Shown: positions 26,301 to 38,055 of the stretch, piece after piece
Layout of the letters: each line of letters begins with the position of its first letter
Numbering within the stretch: the first letter of the stretch is position 1
Origin: Corylus avellana
Lineage: Eukaryota > Streptophyta > Magnoliopsida > Fagales > Betulaceae
Direction of reading: 5' to 3'
Assembly (NCBI RefSeq): GCF_901000735.1
Contig: NC_081544.1
Span: 31,242,095 to 31,306,094 of the forward strand
DNA: 64,000 nucleotides
Position numbers and translations under genes: made by a program
The notes under the pieces: generated by a model
The model's input: the letters and a program-made list of their open reading frames with translations, nothing else
Told to the model about the DNA's origin: nothing
Database searches by the model: none

Positions 26301-28575
26301 ATGTCTGGTGAGCAAGAGTGAGAGAGTGAGAAATGAGAGTTGGGGTGGAAGATGCATTGTGACTGGTGAGGGAGATTGAGAGAGAGAGATGTTGAAATTT
26401 TTTTTTTTTTGTAAGGGGCGTTGTCCCACTACAGTCTAAATACAACATGTTAACTTGTCCCACATTGCTAAGAAAACACCAACCCCCAAGTTTGCTTATC
26501 TATAAAATGATGCATATCCTCTCTCTTCGAAACCAAGTGCCTTGTTGTATTGACTCAGGCTCCATATTCGGCTAGCCAGGCTAAGCTATGCAAGCTGGCT
26601 TTTTGAGCCATTTAAGAGTACTTGAAGTTTAAATTTATATATTAAAAAAAAAACATTAAATATAAGAGCCAGCTCGCAAGCTGGCTCAACTCGAGCTCGA
26701 GTAAAATTTAAACGAACGGAGCCCGAACAAGAGAAGCTTGCGCAGGCTCGGCTCGTTTACACCCCTATAAGAAGTTTAAACAACTAATTTTGCTCATGAA
26801 ATGTAACTATCCATCAAAGGAGAGGATTACAAATCTCAGGAATAAAAAACCAAGCAAACAATGGAATAGATATTCCGTAGAAATCACTATTCCATCCCAG
26901 GGGTCTATTCCACATACCAAACATACCCTAAGAAGTTTAAACAACTAATTTTTCTCATGAAATGTAACTATCCATCAAAGGAGAGGATTACAAATCTGAT
27001 TCCAACACTGAACTTTCTAAAGAAAAACTACAACCATTGAATCCCCACTCTATGTAGCACTAATGTGTAAATATTAATGAACAGTGTAAACATTGAGAAA
27101 TATATCCATGGAACCGAACAAAATTGGTCGATTTCAAACCCTTCAATTAAGTTAATAAAGTAAACATGTATTATATATATATATATATATATTCCTAACT
27201 TCGAGAATTTATGTTTCAAGGAAAACAGAAAAAAAAGTAATTAAATTACAAGGCTAAAAATATTACATTTAATAGTATAGCATCTTTAGAAAGTCCGAAG
27301 TATGTAACTCATAGCATAGCGTCAAGGTAAATCGACTGGACTATATTTATCTGGAGTCACAGAATCTGACACCAGGGCAATTGGGACTGGACTTTGATCA
27401 AACACCGGAACAATGTCCCAATCAGAAACATAAAACAAGGTTACTGAGTCGGTTCCAAGTCCTCAAACTATTAGATCAGATGCTACTGATATTCAAAAGT
27501 CAAACAATGCCATTGCACAACAAACCTCAGGAGACAAAACTTCTCATGATAAGGATAGAACAATCTCAAAATCAACAATTGAAGTGTAGTTTGTATGCTA
27601 TCATTAGATCTGTGTAGCTTGTATGCTATCATTAGATCATTCTGTTGTAATTGATATTTTGAATATGTAAAACAGTTGTACACGGTTGTAACAGATATTG
27701 CAGCAACTATTATAAATGAAAGTAAAGCTCTCAGTGAGTATCACGAGAGAAACATTTCATCAAACATATTACACTCATTTCCCTTACACAAACCCACCAA
27801 ACAACGACCCAAAGCAGCATTTTTACTCCCAATGAATTACATACGAACGCCAGTGCTCTGTCTAGTAGGAAGGGAAAGAAACCAAAAGGACAAAAAATTA
27901 TAAATTCCAGAATTTCTGAACCCAGAAACTAAAAAAGCGCAGTCAGCTGAACCTATCAAACTACTAGACTTGCTTGGAGTTCTGGAAATCAAGGGGGCAC
28001 CAACAACAATATTCAAACTTTCATTTCCCTTTGTTTTCGGCAATTATCTTGGAAACCAAAACATTGAGTAAAGAAACCAAAAAAAAAAAAAAACTGCGTG
28101 GAATGTACACTAAGAAACGTAATACGGTTTAATCATTACAAATCACAAATTGAAAAAGAAATACATGATTTTTTATTCGCCTATAAGTTTAATGGAAAAG
28201 CTAAGAGAAACAGGTAAATAGATGCTTACATTGAAATGGGTCTTCTTGTTCGTTAGCCTCGACATCAATATCTTTTTGTTCTTCGGAGGAGGAGAAGCTG
28301 CTAGTACTCACAAACCGAAGAGTAACAGCAGAAGAAGAAGAAGAAGAAGAAGAAGAAGAAGAAGAAGAAGAAACTACGGAGGAGTTGGGTTTACGAGGGA
28401 AGCCAAGCAAACGAGAAAGAAAAGGGTTTTGGAGGGGCTGTCTCTGGGTAGAGAAGGATGCTAAGAAAGAAAGCCTTTTCTCCACATACGACAAAGATGG
28501 GGAGGAAGAGGAAGAAGAAGAGGAAAGCGACCTGCCAGTACTGCTTAGTGCAGCCTGAATGGTCCTGCCTTTCAT
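23370..28575 (-). CDS. RimP-like (UPF0090) ribosome maturation factor family protein, probably organellar
   Basis: Five exons on the minus strand, 28230-28575, 24577-24641, 24325-24500, 23824-23932 and 23370-23669, join in phase into 331 residues. The first about 90 residues are rich in Ser with few acids, including a run of 14 Ser from a trinucleotide repeat, suiting an organelle presequence. An acidic linker (GWEEEDEAEPE) precedes the conserved region, which holds TTPRGYVYVRLDK, an alpha-helical stretch, the RimP signature LEVSSPGAERIL and a C-terminal basic domain. Bacterial RimP helps assemble the small ribosomal subunit; plant relatives such as Arabidopsis At1g69210 are presumed to act on organellar ribosomes. 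Intron 1 (3.6 kb) is inflated by nested transposons. A retroelement lies about 100 bp upstream of the ATG. The gene looks intact despite this. Confidence 0.88.
24716..25754. mobile_element. PIF/Harbinger-like non-autonomous element carrying gene fragments
   Basis: The ends are imperfect inverted repeats with a shared GTTTG...GGAAT core, TCATGTTTGATACATGGAAT at the left and the complement of GTTTGGCATGCGGAATAGAC at the right. TAA flanks both ends (24713-24715 and 25755-25757), the 3-bp target duplication expected of PIF/Harbinger elements. The inside holds a thioredoxin fragment and a segment at about 24935-25090 that recurs near 50.84-51.00 kb. No transposase is present. It sits in intron 1 of the RimP-like gene. 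Confidence 0.6.
25270..25536 (-). pseudogene. Captured thioredoxin h fragment
   Basis: On the minus strand about 41 codons (25412-25535) read VIDYVASWCGPCKFMEP and continue to KIDVNELP, with the intact WCGPCK redox motif and the spacing of plant thioredoxin h. A GTGTGT donor follows, and a degenerate next exon with an MPTF-like remnant lies at about 25270-25335. The thioredoxin N terminus and C-terminal beta strands are missing, so no functional protein is expected. Retention of the intron points to capture of genomic DNA rather than of mRNA. Confidence 0.75.
25762..26767. mobile_element. hAT-like non-autonomous element
   Basis: It starts TAGGGGTG and ends CACCCCTA. The subterminal regions carry repeated GGCTCG/CGAGC motifs (GCTCGACTCG at the left, GGCTCGGCTCG at the right). 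TAAGAAG flanks it on both sides (25755-25761 and 26768-26774), a 7-bp match to the 8-bp duplication expected for hAT elements. No transposase is seen. It landed on the TAA beside the right end of the preceding element. Confidence 0.7.
26768..26999. repeat. Direct repeat of an element end plus its flank
   Basis: About 70 bp beginning TAAGAAGTTTAAACAACTAA at 26768 recurs from about 26929. Between the copies lies a second copy of the right end of the 24716-25754 element, ending CCAAACATACCC. An element end and its flank were therefore duplicated in tandem before the hAT element split the first copy. Confidence 0.7.
28330..28372 (-). repeat. Coding trinucleotide repeat (poly-Ser) in the RimP-like presequence
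   Basis: About 14 GAA units on the plus strand read as TCT codons on the coding strand, giving a run of 14 Ser. Such repeats vary in length between alleles without shifting the frame. Confidence 0.9.
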
Positions 28576-28675
28576 TGTTGATTCTTCTCACTTCCACTTC
28601 ACTTCTCGGCCCCTCTGCTCTCGTAAGCCCACGCTCTATTACTATCGCCGGCGCCGCGGCCGCTAAGTTGTGCTA

Positions 28676-30014
28676 TTAGCCCTACCTTTTTTATTTTTAT
28701 TTTTTTTATTTTTTTTATTTTTTTTATAAACGGTTCAATCTCATTCATTAATAAACGTTCATAGAGCTTAAACAATATAAAGCAAAGTCGTGAAGCAACC
28801 ATAACCGAAGCTACGAGGTCACAAGTGTCAAAGATGACGTATTACATTTCAGACTCATACAAAATCCGCTAACCTATGACTAATTTTTAAATTAAACAGA
28901 AAATCTATCCCAAACAGATTCAAACCAATGCATAGATACCTCTTATTCCTCGGCTGTTATTCCTCAACATTGAAGGCAGATAACCTCAAGCGAAAACTCA
29001 TCATCCTTGACCCGAAAACAAGGATAACGTTCACATCCACAACCCAAAGGTCTGGATCAAATCAACTACCCCAAAGGGTATCAGGCGGGCAGATCGAGAG
29101 AGAGGACCGAACATTATTACAAACAAAAATAAAATCGATACATGGAAACAAAACAAGGTATAAAGAACAAAAAAAAAAAAAAGGAAAGCGAGACAAAATT
29201 ACAGGGAAATAACTAGTAGAAAAAAGCACACTAAAAGGATGATAGCAGCTGAAAAGAATAGCCAATCGCGTGCTCCCCGGAAACTGAAAATGGAAGGGGG
29301 TTGGAAGTTCATCGTGGGGGGGGAGCGAGAAAAAGGCCCAGTAGAGGGCGGTGGGCGGCGAAGCAGGCGCGGAGGAGATTGGCGGCCCACTCAAACGGAA
29401 GGGGAAGTTTGAGTGAAACCCCATGAGCATCACCCACAAAGAGTACATAAACAAACAGAAACAATAAAAGCAGAAACAGAAACAAACAAACACAAACTCA
29501 AGCAAAAAACAAGAAAAATGAGAGAATACAAGAAAATAAAACAAAGAAACAAGAAACCCGAAATGGAAACCATGTCGGGAAGGAAGGTTACCTGGGGAAA
29601 ATGGCCGGAACGCGAAGAACCCAGACGGAGTCGAAGAGGACAGGCGGAGGGGAGAGCGACGACCTGGGTTCGGTAAAGGCAGTAGATCGGGCAAAGAACG
29701 GCCGATTCAAAAGCCTAGAGCAAAAAAAGGGACCAAAGGAGGGGGGAAGAGGCATAGAGGAAGGGAAAGGAAAAAATCGCACAAAAAGTTAGGGGTATTA
29801 GGTAAATAGGCTAGCTCGCTAAGAGAAAGATGGCGATAGGAGGGGAGGGGGGAGCCGGGAGGCAAAGAGGAAGAGGGGATGAGGGTCAAAGGGGGAGAGC
29901 AAAGGTTCTCCCCCTCCGACGGCGCTCTCTGCTAGAGATGAAACCCTAGCAGAAAGGGGAGGGGGAAAGACGGATAATTGAGGTGACTTTTTTTTTTCTT
30001 TCTTAGCCCTACCT
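28676..30014 (-). mobile_element. Non-LTR retroelement insertion with 12-bp target-site duplication
   Basis: TTAGCCCTACCT occurs at 28676-28687 and again at 30003-30014. Between the copies the left end is a T-rich tail of T runs broken by single A bases (28685-28727), which on the minus strand is an A-rich 3' tail. This is the mark of target-primed reverse transcription. The 1.3-kb body has no reverse transcriptase; the 210-codon minus-strand frame inside is Phe/Pro/Ser-rich and low in information. It is therefore an internally deleted or non-autonomous LINE-type copy. It lies about 100 bp upstream of the RimP-like start codon. Confidence 0.8.
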
Positions 30015-30026
30015 AGTACCTACCAT

Positions 30027-30167
30027 TTGTTGAAATATTTTCAATATATATATTATTTTGTGTCTTGGGAGCAACAAGATCATCTCCCGTTCATTTTGGA
30101 CTGAAGAATATCCAGTTAATGGTTAGAGAGATTCTGAGGCCATAAATGAGACACCTGTTTATTAACA

Positions 30168-30198
<31 letters not shown>

Positions 30199-31000
30199 TA
30201 TTTTTAAAAATAATTACAAAATAAAATAATAAAATTTTTAAAAAAAACTAAAGGGTGGCCAGCAACCCTAGTTGGGGTTGGGGGTGGCTTCGGCCAACCC
30301 AAACTACCAATCTGGGGTGCCCGAAGCCACCCAATGACCATTGGGGCCACCCTCAAGGGCCAAATCAATTTTTTTATTTGGCCTTTGGCCACCCCTAAGG
30401 GCCATGGGGGTGGCTCATAGGGGTGGCTTTGGCCACCTCAGCCCCAACTGGGGTGGCCGGCCACCCCTTAGTTTTTTTTTAATTCTTTTTTTTTAATTAT
30501 TTTTAAAATATATATATATTTTTTATTAATGGGACAGGTGTTCCATTTATGACCTTAGAAGATTTTGTTGGCATTAACTGGATATTCTCCAGTCCAAAAT
30601 GGACTGGAGAGGATCTTATTCTGTCTAAATAAAAGATTTTAAAGAGCATTTAATAAAAATTGTCCCGAAAAGATAGAAGATTTTGTTGGCATTTATAAGG
30701 CCCAACAAACTTAAGCTATTAAATGAGCAATGCTAGGGTACACTCTAGTGTTTGTTATAGCACTGATCTAATCATGACCGATTTACAACATTCGAAAATT
30801 CAAATTTTCGAAATATGAAATTATCTGATCAGTTTTAGAGATAATTAACTACTATATTCAATTCTCTATATATCCTAACCCAATTGCATACCATTTTTGG
30901 TGAGGCAAATATTTTCATAAGGAAAGTGATTTTGTAACACACCTTAGTCCTTAAGAGTAATTTCGTTTTCTTTTTTCTTTTTCTTTTTTTTTTTGACTTT
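30027..31000. repeat. Segment homologous to 50.74-52.24 kb
   Basis: Three collinear blocks recur near 51 kb: TTGAAATATTTTCAATATAT near 30033, AGATTTTGTTGGCATTTATA onward near 30670-30765, and the TTCGAAATATGAAATTATCT to TTTTGTAACACACC stretch near 30805-30945. Different insertions separate the blocks in each copy. No coding capacity was seen. Confidence 0.75.
30076..30617. mobile_element. Foldback transposon with GC-rich palindromic core
   Basis: The inverted ends are about 90 bp long: AAGATCATCTCC and TTTTGGACTGAAGAATATCC at the left match the complement of GGATATTCTCCAGTCCAAAA and GGAGAGGATCTT at the right. The core (30245-30475) is a run of GGGGTGGC and GCCACCCC palindromes flanked by AAT and T-rich DNA. 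No ORF with a transposase motif is present. Confidence 0.75.
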
Positions 31001-32259
31001 ATAAACATTTTAATATTGTTTACGAAACGGCATAAAGAGTAGGAAGAGCAAACCCTAGCCCCTTCTAGTGCGACGTAAAAGGGAGGAAGGATGGACTCCC
31101 TTCTCCTTTCCCCTTTTTCCTTGTTTTTGTTTTAGATTTTGTTTAGACTCTAGCAATAGCGCACAACCTCCTCCACCGCTTTGGCCGCCTACTTCACCTT
31201 GCCGTTCGTTGTTTTAGATTTTTGTTTTCATGTTGTTTAAAGGAAGATAGTTTATGTTTGGTGCTTTTGACTGATTAATTAGTCAAAAGGGCTTGCTCGA
31301 TTTGGGTTTTTTTTTTTTGGATTTTTAATTTCATCTGTATGCAAAAATTGTTGTTATTTTTTGTTAGGAATCTTCATAGTTGTTTTTTCTTTTGCAGGTT
31401 TCTATCTTCCTCCTCCTATGGAACTTTCTTCTCTGTTATTTCCACTCGATCACCAGGAATCAACTGCTACCTGCCTCCATATTTTCTTACTAATGGTTGT
31501 ATTCAGTCTTTAACAGTTGCCACATTAGTTGTTTTAAAAATGCAATTGCATTTTATACTATTGTACCATTTTGTTGGATCAATGAAAATTTCTTATTTAA
31601 ATGTTCTCAATGTTGTTTTTTAGGCATAAACTGTACATACATAACTCTAAACATAAAATCATTGTAATTTCTGTTGTAGAGCAATAATTGAACATACATC
31701 AAAAGTTACATGAAGAAATGGACATGCATCAAAAATTTCACCATGGCAAACACACATGTTGCAATCTATTCCAAGTTACAAAAGCAACTATACACATTGG
31801 CATCAAAGTATTGACTAATCCTGAACAACGCCAACTAATTATTAGGGAAGAAATTCCAGCGAGTCGTGTCATGGATGTTCAAATTTGTCATTGTATCCTG
31901 CAATTTTTCAAATGAGGAAATAATTAGTAATAGTTGTTATAATAGTTTGCACTTGCAGAATGAGGTATGTACAAATCCTATGTCATATATTACTAATCAA
32001 TAATTTTTCACAATTTCTTAAAATAAAATCAACTTAAACGAAATAAAAAAGGTGAAAAATTGGTACCGACTCTGAATGACACGATGACAAAAGATTAGAA
32101 CTATTCACTCCATGCATAGTTGAAGTTACACATTGACCCTATTTAAGTTACACATCAATCAGTAAATGAAGCTCATATTAAATAAATAACATGTATAAAT
32201 GTGAGAAAAAAAACATAAACATGTGAGACTCATACTTGTAAATGTTGATTTGTTTGCAG
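31001..32259. other. Intergenic DNA with no recognised gene
   Basis: AT-rich, with long T runs. Short open stretches at 31339-31623 and 31688-31915 show no domain. The region may include the worn downstream part of the FAR1-related pseudogene or other element debris. Confidence 0.4.
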
Positions 32260-33190
32260 GTGATGATTGTTAGTACTTTTCTTCTTCTTTTTAGCCACTT
32301 CAATACAACTTTTGATCTGATGTTTTCCCTTACAACTCTGCTTCTTTTTTATGCCTTTAACGCTTATGGTTGCCATCTCTCATCTAATAGATTTTCTTGG
32401 GAATTATCAACTTCACAAAGATTGGATTTCCTTCTCACAGCATCTTCAATCTTTTTGCTCAACTTAGTATGATTTTCCAACACTATCTTGTATGCTTCTT
32501 CACTTTCAATTGCTCGACTGATAAGCTTGACATACAAGGGGCACAAAGACTTATATCGATTTATGACTTCTAATTCGCTATCTATTATTATTTCATGTCC
32601 ATTAAAGTCTTGCACAATCTCATTCCATGTATCTTTTGTCCATCTCTTAAGGATATACTTATCTGGAAGTACCTTAATATTCATAACATCAAGAATTTTT
32701 AAAGCATGGCAACACAAAATTTCACATCTCTCAAATTTTCTACAATTACATGAAACCTTGTTTTTTTAAAGAATTCCAAATGACTCTACGATCTTTAGGC
32801 TTACCACATATTGACACTAAGTATTCATGAGGCGAGTTTCTTTCGATACGCTCCGTAACAAAAGCTCCTTGGAACTCCTCATATTGCTTTTGAAACTTCA
32901 AAAACTGTCGACAAGTATAAATATTTGCTGCTTGTATCAACATAGGTGAAAACATCTTAATTTTTAGTAACTTCTATCTTAAATTATACTATGCTACCAA
33001 TTCCTTGTAGCACTTGTCATTAAGTAATCTTTCAAAATGTGTGAAGAATTTTACAATAACATAATCTAACTATAAATAATCATTCAAGTCAGCGTTTAAA
33101 CTTTCGCTCAATTGTGTCAAAGTCAGTATTCCTGCAGAAAAAGACATCTTGACATATGCTTTAATCCATTGCTCTTTCAAACAACTTAAT
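32260..33190 (-). pseudogene. FAR1-related (FRS) gene fragment, MULE-transposase derived
   Basis: On the minus strand the reading runs EQWIKAYVK-like, then AFVTERIERNSPHEYLVSICG, then the SWIM zinc-finger region [21 protein letters not shown], then [12 protein letters not shown], all hallmarks of FAR1/FRS proteins. A basic C-terminal tail (VKGIKKKQSCKGK) follows in another frame at about 32260-32350. Several stops (in 32970-33080 and at 32364) and at least one frameshift break it, and the N-terminal DNA-binding part and the transposase core are missing. It is either a dead FRS paralogue or a relic of a Mutator-like element. Confidence 0.75.
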
Positions 33191-33669
33191 AACCAAAACG
33201 TAATTTCGATAAAAGCTTAAAAATAGAATTTTTGCTAAAAAATTAATTTTTTAACTTAAAAGTTATATTTTTGAAATACAATCTCTACTATACAACGTGG
33301 GTCCGCCCTGCGGCCTATATTCAGAAATCATTAAGAAAATATTATAATTAAGGATATTACATTATGGGGAATATATGAAATATCTGGAACAGGGCATATT
33401 TTTAGATGAAATAAAAACAATAAATTATATGATAGCCACCAGGCAACCGAAGTTCCTCGTCTTCATTTCCACCAAAGTTGTGTACCAGCATTCCAGCAAG
33501 TCCACCTAAATGTCACCCTAAACTTCTTCTCTAATCTCTATTCTCTAGTTAAAAAAGTAAATCAATACTTAACCAGAATCTCCCAATTAACAGCGCCAAC
33601 CGAAATGTCCATGTTATAATAGCTGTCGTACTTCCAGTCCAGTTCAGGGACAAGGAAGATCGAGAGGAA
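33191..33669. other. Upstream region of the first laccase
   Basis: AT-rich DNA. A TATAAT-like box lies at about 33615-33620, 50 bp before the laccase ATG. A stretch near 33210-33290 resembles one at 49570-49660, so part of this region is repeat-derived. Confidence 0.35.
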
Positions 33670-36600
33670 ATGGACATGTCATTAAAGACGAAGAAGCTTT
33701 TGTTATGGCTGCTGGGGTTGTTATTGCTTCACTGCAGGGCACAAGGCAAAGTACACTACTACGACTTTGTCGTAAGTACAGCTGACTCATTACATCGTAT
33801 TCATTGTGTTTTTGTAATTAGCGTTAATACAGTACCCAATTAGCCTGAGCTGAGAGCTGAGGGCTGAGGGATAATTATTGTGCTAATCACTGAATAATAC
33901 TCTGGTTTTCCGCTTTCAGGTCAAGGAAAGCAATTTCACAAAGCTATGCGCTACAAAGAGCACTTTGACGGTGAATGCCAGTTTTCCGGGACCGGCGATT
34001 CGCGCCCACAAAGGGGACACTCTGTACGTGAATGTTTACAATCAAGGAACATATGGTGTCACCATTCACTGGTAACTCCCTCTCTTCCTCTCAATCAATT
34101 TCTTCACTATTTTTTGTTGTAAAATTAAATGGATGGTGCAAAAATTCTTATTGATGCTAAATAATATTAATCCAAACAATTAACAATTAGATAAATAGAA
34201 TACAATAAATAAATAAAAATAGAGCAAGGAAAAATCTCACAAAGCTATAGAATCACGCAAGAGCGTTGTCCTTAAAGGTTGATTTCGTGCCTCCCGGAGT
34301 GTATAACTCGGTGCGATTGAATCTCTTGACACGCAACCTCCCAGGATTAGACTATAGCGTCTACCTTCGTTAAGGACGCACTTCCAAGTAACGAAGATCA
34401 AATGAACAACCCTTTGATCAAAGAAGATGAGGGACAAACCCACACAAAAAACAAAGACCAAAATATAGCTCAATGGCTTATGAAAATAAAATTTGTTGGA
34501 AAAAGAAAAAGGTTGTACGATGCTTTTCTTTGGAACCAAAAGAAGTGATTTTTGGAGCTAGTAGGTGGGCTCAATTTATAAAAGAAATTGAGCTCCTTGC
34601 TTTTACTAATACCATTAATAACCAACGGTCAAAAAGCAATACAAGAGCAATTTTTCCTCTTAAATCCAACGGTTAAAAGGCAATAAAAAGATGAGTTTTT
34701 TTTTCTTTCTCTTAAAGCCATTGGTTAAAATGCAACAGCTATATAATCCATTTATTCAAGACAAACGGTCAACAAAAAAAATCAAACGGTCAACAAGGCT
34801 TATATGTTGAGGACAACTGGACAAATGGTTTTTAATATAAAAACCAACGGTTAAAAAACACATTAAAACCAGCAATTAAAAATAGTTTGTAAAAGATATT
34901 TATTCCCCAACAACCATATATCTAATTTTTCCATAATAAAAACTCATGAATTGATTTTATTGTCAAATGGTCAAAAAATTAATAGGTAAATAAAAATCAA
35001 TATTTGTAACATCACAACATTTTTATGTTAAGACCCAACCAAAAAGCATTAGCTATTTACGCTATGACCTTAATTAAAAAGACAAGTAAACTTGAAAATA
35101 GTTTATTTTTGAAAATTACAAAAAGAGTTTTAGTCAACAACTAAATAAATTTTTCCTTTCTTTTCTTTCTTTCTTTCTTTATTTTTAGTTTGAATTTATA
35201 TGAATATTTCTGTATTATTAATTGATTTTCTTATTTGGTTATAGGCATGGAGTGAAGCAACCAAGGAACTCATGGTTTTATGGACCTGAGTACATCACTC
35301 AGTGCCCCATCCCAACCGGAACAAACTTCACTTACCAAGTCCTACTTACTGAAGAAGAAGGAACTTTATTCTGGCATGCCCACAGCGACTGGTCAAGAGC
35401 CACTGTTCATGGTGCCTTAGTCATCTTGCCTGCAGATGGAACAACTTATCCATTTCCCATGCCTGATGCAGAACAAATTTTATTATTTGGTACGCAAAAT
35501 AGTATCTAGATCTGGGCATTGATATTGTTCAATAATAAGAAATTTTTTATTAAAAGTAAGACGTGTCACAATAAAGTAATTCTCGGTGGCCTACTTGTGT
35601 CTTACTTGTGTCCCACTAAGAATAATGTGGCTATTAAAATCATCATTAGGTTTGTGATTGATTATTATTGAATTTTGATCAAAGAGTGATTTTAATAGCC
35701 ACATGTGGGGTATAAGTAGGCCACCTAGAATTACTCATCACAATATGATAAATACTGACATGGCATATAATGGATTTTGTCAAAAAATTTAGCACATAAT
35801 GAATTGAAGTGTTTTGTCACTTTTGAAACCCCGAAAGCTATTTGTTAGAACCTCAAATTAGAGAGACAAAAAAATGCTGTGAACTTTGTCAAATTAATTT
35901 TATTTTTATTTATCTTATTATCAGAAGGTTTTTTTTTTTTTTTTTTTTAATTATCTTTATTAACTAAATAAAAATATCTGATCCATGTTCTTTATTTGAA
36001 AATTTCCTGTTGAATCTAACTGATGCAGCAAAATCATACATCTTAATTAGATCTTCGTTTGACTTTTTGGCTGATCATGGTGTTTTATTGCAGCTTCGTG
36101 GTACAAAGAAGATGTGATGGTGTTAATGGATGAGGCCCTCCGTTACGGTGGATTGACGGTATTGTCAGATTCCTATGCCATCAACGGCCAACCCGGGGAT
36201 TTTTATTCGTGCTCCAAAGGTACAATACACAAAGACATAACTCTCATATTCAACTGAAGATCGAGGTGGTTGGACTACTATTGAGTTCAGTCCAATTAAA
36301 GGGGTGACCGAATCACCTCCAAATGCCATATAATGATTCAACCATCTTCAAATAACATATTTTGTGTGTTGACGGACCACTCTAGGATGTGCGGAAGCAA
36401 AAACGCACGTACGTAACTTGTTTGATGCAGCAAAATGTTTTTTTAAGAATAATTATTGATTTAACATAATATATATTCATCTCAATTAATTTCAACAAAA
36501 TATTTTGGGTGTTGATCGAATTAACAAATTATGATGGCCAATTGCAGATACAACATTTCGTATGTGGGTTGATTATGGAAAGACCTATCTACTTCGCATA

Positions 36601-38055
36601 GTTAATTCCGTACAGAACACAGACATGTTCTTCACCATTGCAGACCACAATCTCACAGTTGTCGGATGGGATGGTTCCTACATCAAACCCTTAAAAATGA
36701 GTTACATAATGATAACCCCAGGGCAGACAATGGATGTTTTGGTCACAGCAAATCAACCCCTCAGCCACTATTACATGCTTGCCAGCCCTTATTTTGATGG
36801 ACAGGCAGATGACTTCGACAAAAGCATCACCAGCGCAATCTTCCAGTACAACGGAAACTACACTCCCCCATCGTCACCGGTGTGGCCGACCAACATCCCC
36901 GGTTTTTATGACATTGGCGCTGCGGCGTTGTTCACAACACGTTTAAGGAGCTTGGCGTCCAAAGAGCATCCTATAGATGTCCCTCAAAGTGTCGACACCA
37001 GAATGTTTGTGACAGTTTCCATAAACATGATGCGTTGTCCCAATGCCTCATGCGCAGGGCCTGATGGGAATAGGCTTGCTTCCAGCTTAAACAACATCAG
37101 TTTTGCAAACCCTTCTTTGGATATTTTGCAAGCTTATTACAGGTAATTTTGAATGCTATACCTTGCAACTTAATTAATTAAATGAATGGTATTGTGTTAT
37201 GTGCACGTGCCATGAGAATGGGATGTAAGTTGGAGTGTCACGCGTTCTCAATTACAAATGTTGCATTTTTAATTTAATTTGCGATGTTTACCGTACATCT
37301 TATCAACCCGGCCATGATAATGAGTTCATTAATTTATTAGTTTTGACGTACATTAGTTTGGATGGCTCATATATGGTATGATCTTATAATGAAATAACAT
37401 CATTTCAAAACTTTTTGTGGCAGGAACATAAGTGGATATTTTGATGAAAATTTCCCAAACAAGCCCCCAAATCTGTTTAATTTTACCTCAGACGCTCTAT
37501 TGACGGACAATGTTACCCTATCGGACCAAGGGACAAGGGTGAAGATACTAGATTATAACGAAACCGTGGAAATAACGTTTCAGGGGACTAATGTCATGAA
37601 TTCAGGAGAAAATCATCCAATTCATTTGCATGGGTTTAGATTTTATGTGGTTGGGACAGGACTTGGAAATTTCGACAATATGAGTGACCCATTAACTTAT
37701 AATTTAGTTGATCCACCCGAAGCTAACACTGTTCCAGTTCCTAAGGATGGCTGGGCTACCATTAGATTCAAAGCCGACAATCCAGGTACGTTTATTAAAT
37801 AACTATTGTTAGAATATTAATTCAATGATTAAATTAATTATTTTCTATTATGTAATATGCATAATTGTTTTAGGGGTTTGGTACATGCATTGCCATTTTG
37901 ACCGGCACATGAGTTGGGGTATGGACACAGTTTTCATAGTACGAAACGGCCCCACGGAAGAGACAAAGCTCCGCCCTCCCCCGGCTTACATGCCGCCTTG
38001 TGGAGCGGATGCACTGGCTGGGCTTCAACAGACAATCTTCCAGAACGAAGAGTAA
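33670..38055 (+). CDS. Laccase, LAC14/15-type multicopper oxidase (first copy)
   Basis: Seven exons, 33670-33771, 33920-34071, 35245-35489, 36094-36219, 36548-37142, 37424-37785 and 37874-38055, join in phase into 587 residues. A signal peptide (MDMSLKTKK then a Leu-rich core, ending near CRAQG) sends it to the cell wall. The four copper motifs are intact: HWHG (84-87), WHAHSDW (128-134), HPIHLHG (471-477) and HCHFDRHMSWGM (533-544). It oxidises phenolics such as monolignols or flavonoids with reduction of oxygen to water. The type-1 copper axial position is Met544, where lignin-type plant laccases usually carry Leu. Several N-X-S/T sites suggest glycosylation. Intron 2 is long (1.17 kb) and intron 3 holds a small foldback MITE. 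It is the first of a tandem set with a pseudogene and a second copy downstream. An in-frame ATG at 33676 could also be the start. Confidence 0.95.
35576..35734. repeat. Small foldback MITE in laccase intron 3
   Basis: GTAATTCTCGGTGGCCTACTT at the left pairs with AGTAGGCCACCTAGAATTAC at the right, and GTGGCTATTAAAATCA inside pairs with its complement. Length is about 159 bp. There are no ORFs. Confidence 0.75.

Noticed and set aside
27381..27790. Possible Copia-type LTR end (TATAAATGAAAGTAAAGCTCTCAGTG)
   Set aside because: Looks like the end of an LTR, but no paired LTR, primer-binding site or pol motif was found nearby.
28222..28464. Arg-rich plus-strand ORF over the GAA repeat
   Set aside because: It is the antisense reading of the poly-Ser repeat in the RimP-like exon 1.
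29062..29694. 210-codon minus-strand ORF as a gene
   Set aside because: Phe/Pro/Ser-rich low-complexity reading inside a retroelement bracketed by target-site duplications.
34237..34539. 100-codon minus-strand ORF in laccase intron 2
   Set aside because: No domain; it lies between well-supported laccase splice sites and may be repeat debris.
36640..36760. miR397 target site in the laccases
   Set aside because: I looked for the remembered target sequence of lignin-type laccases in the corresponding exon and did not see it in either copy; not decisive without alignment.
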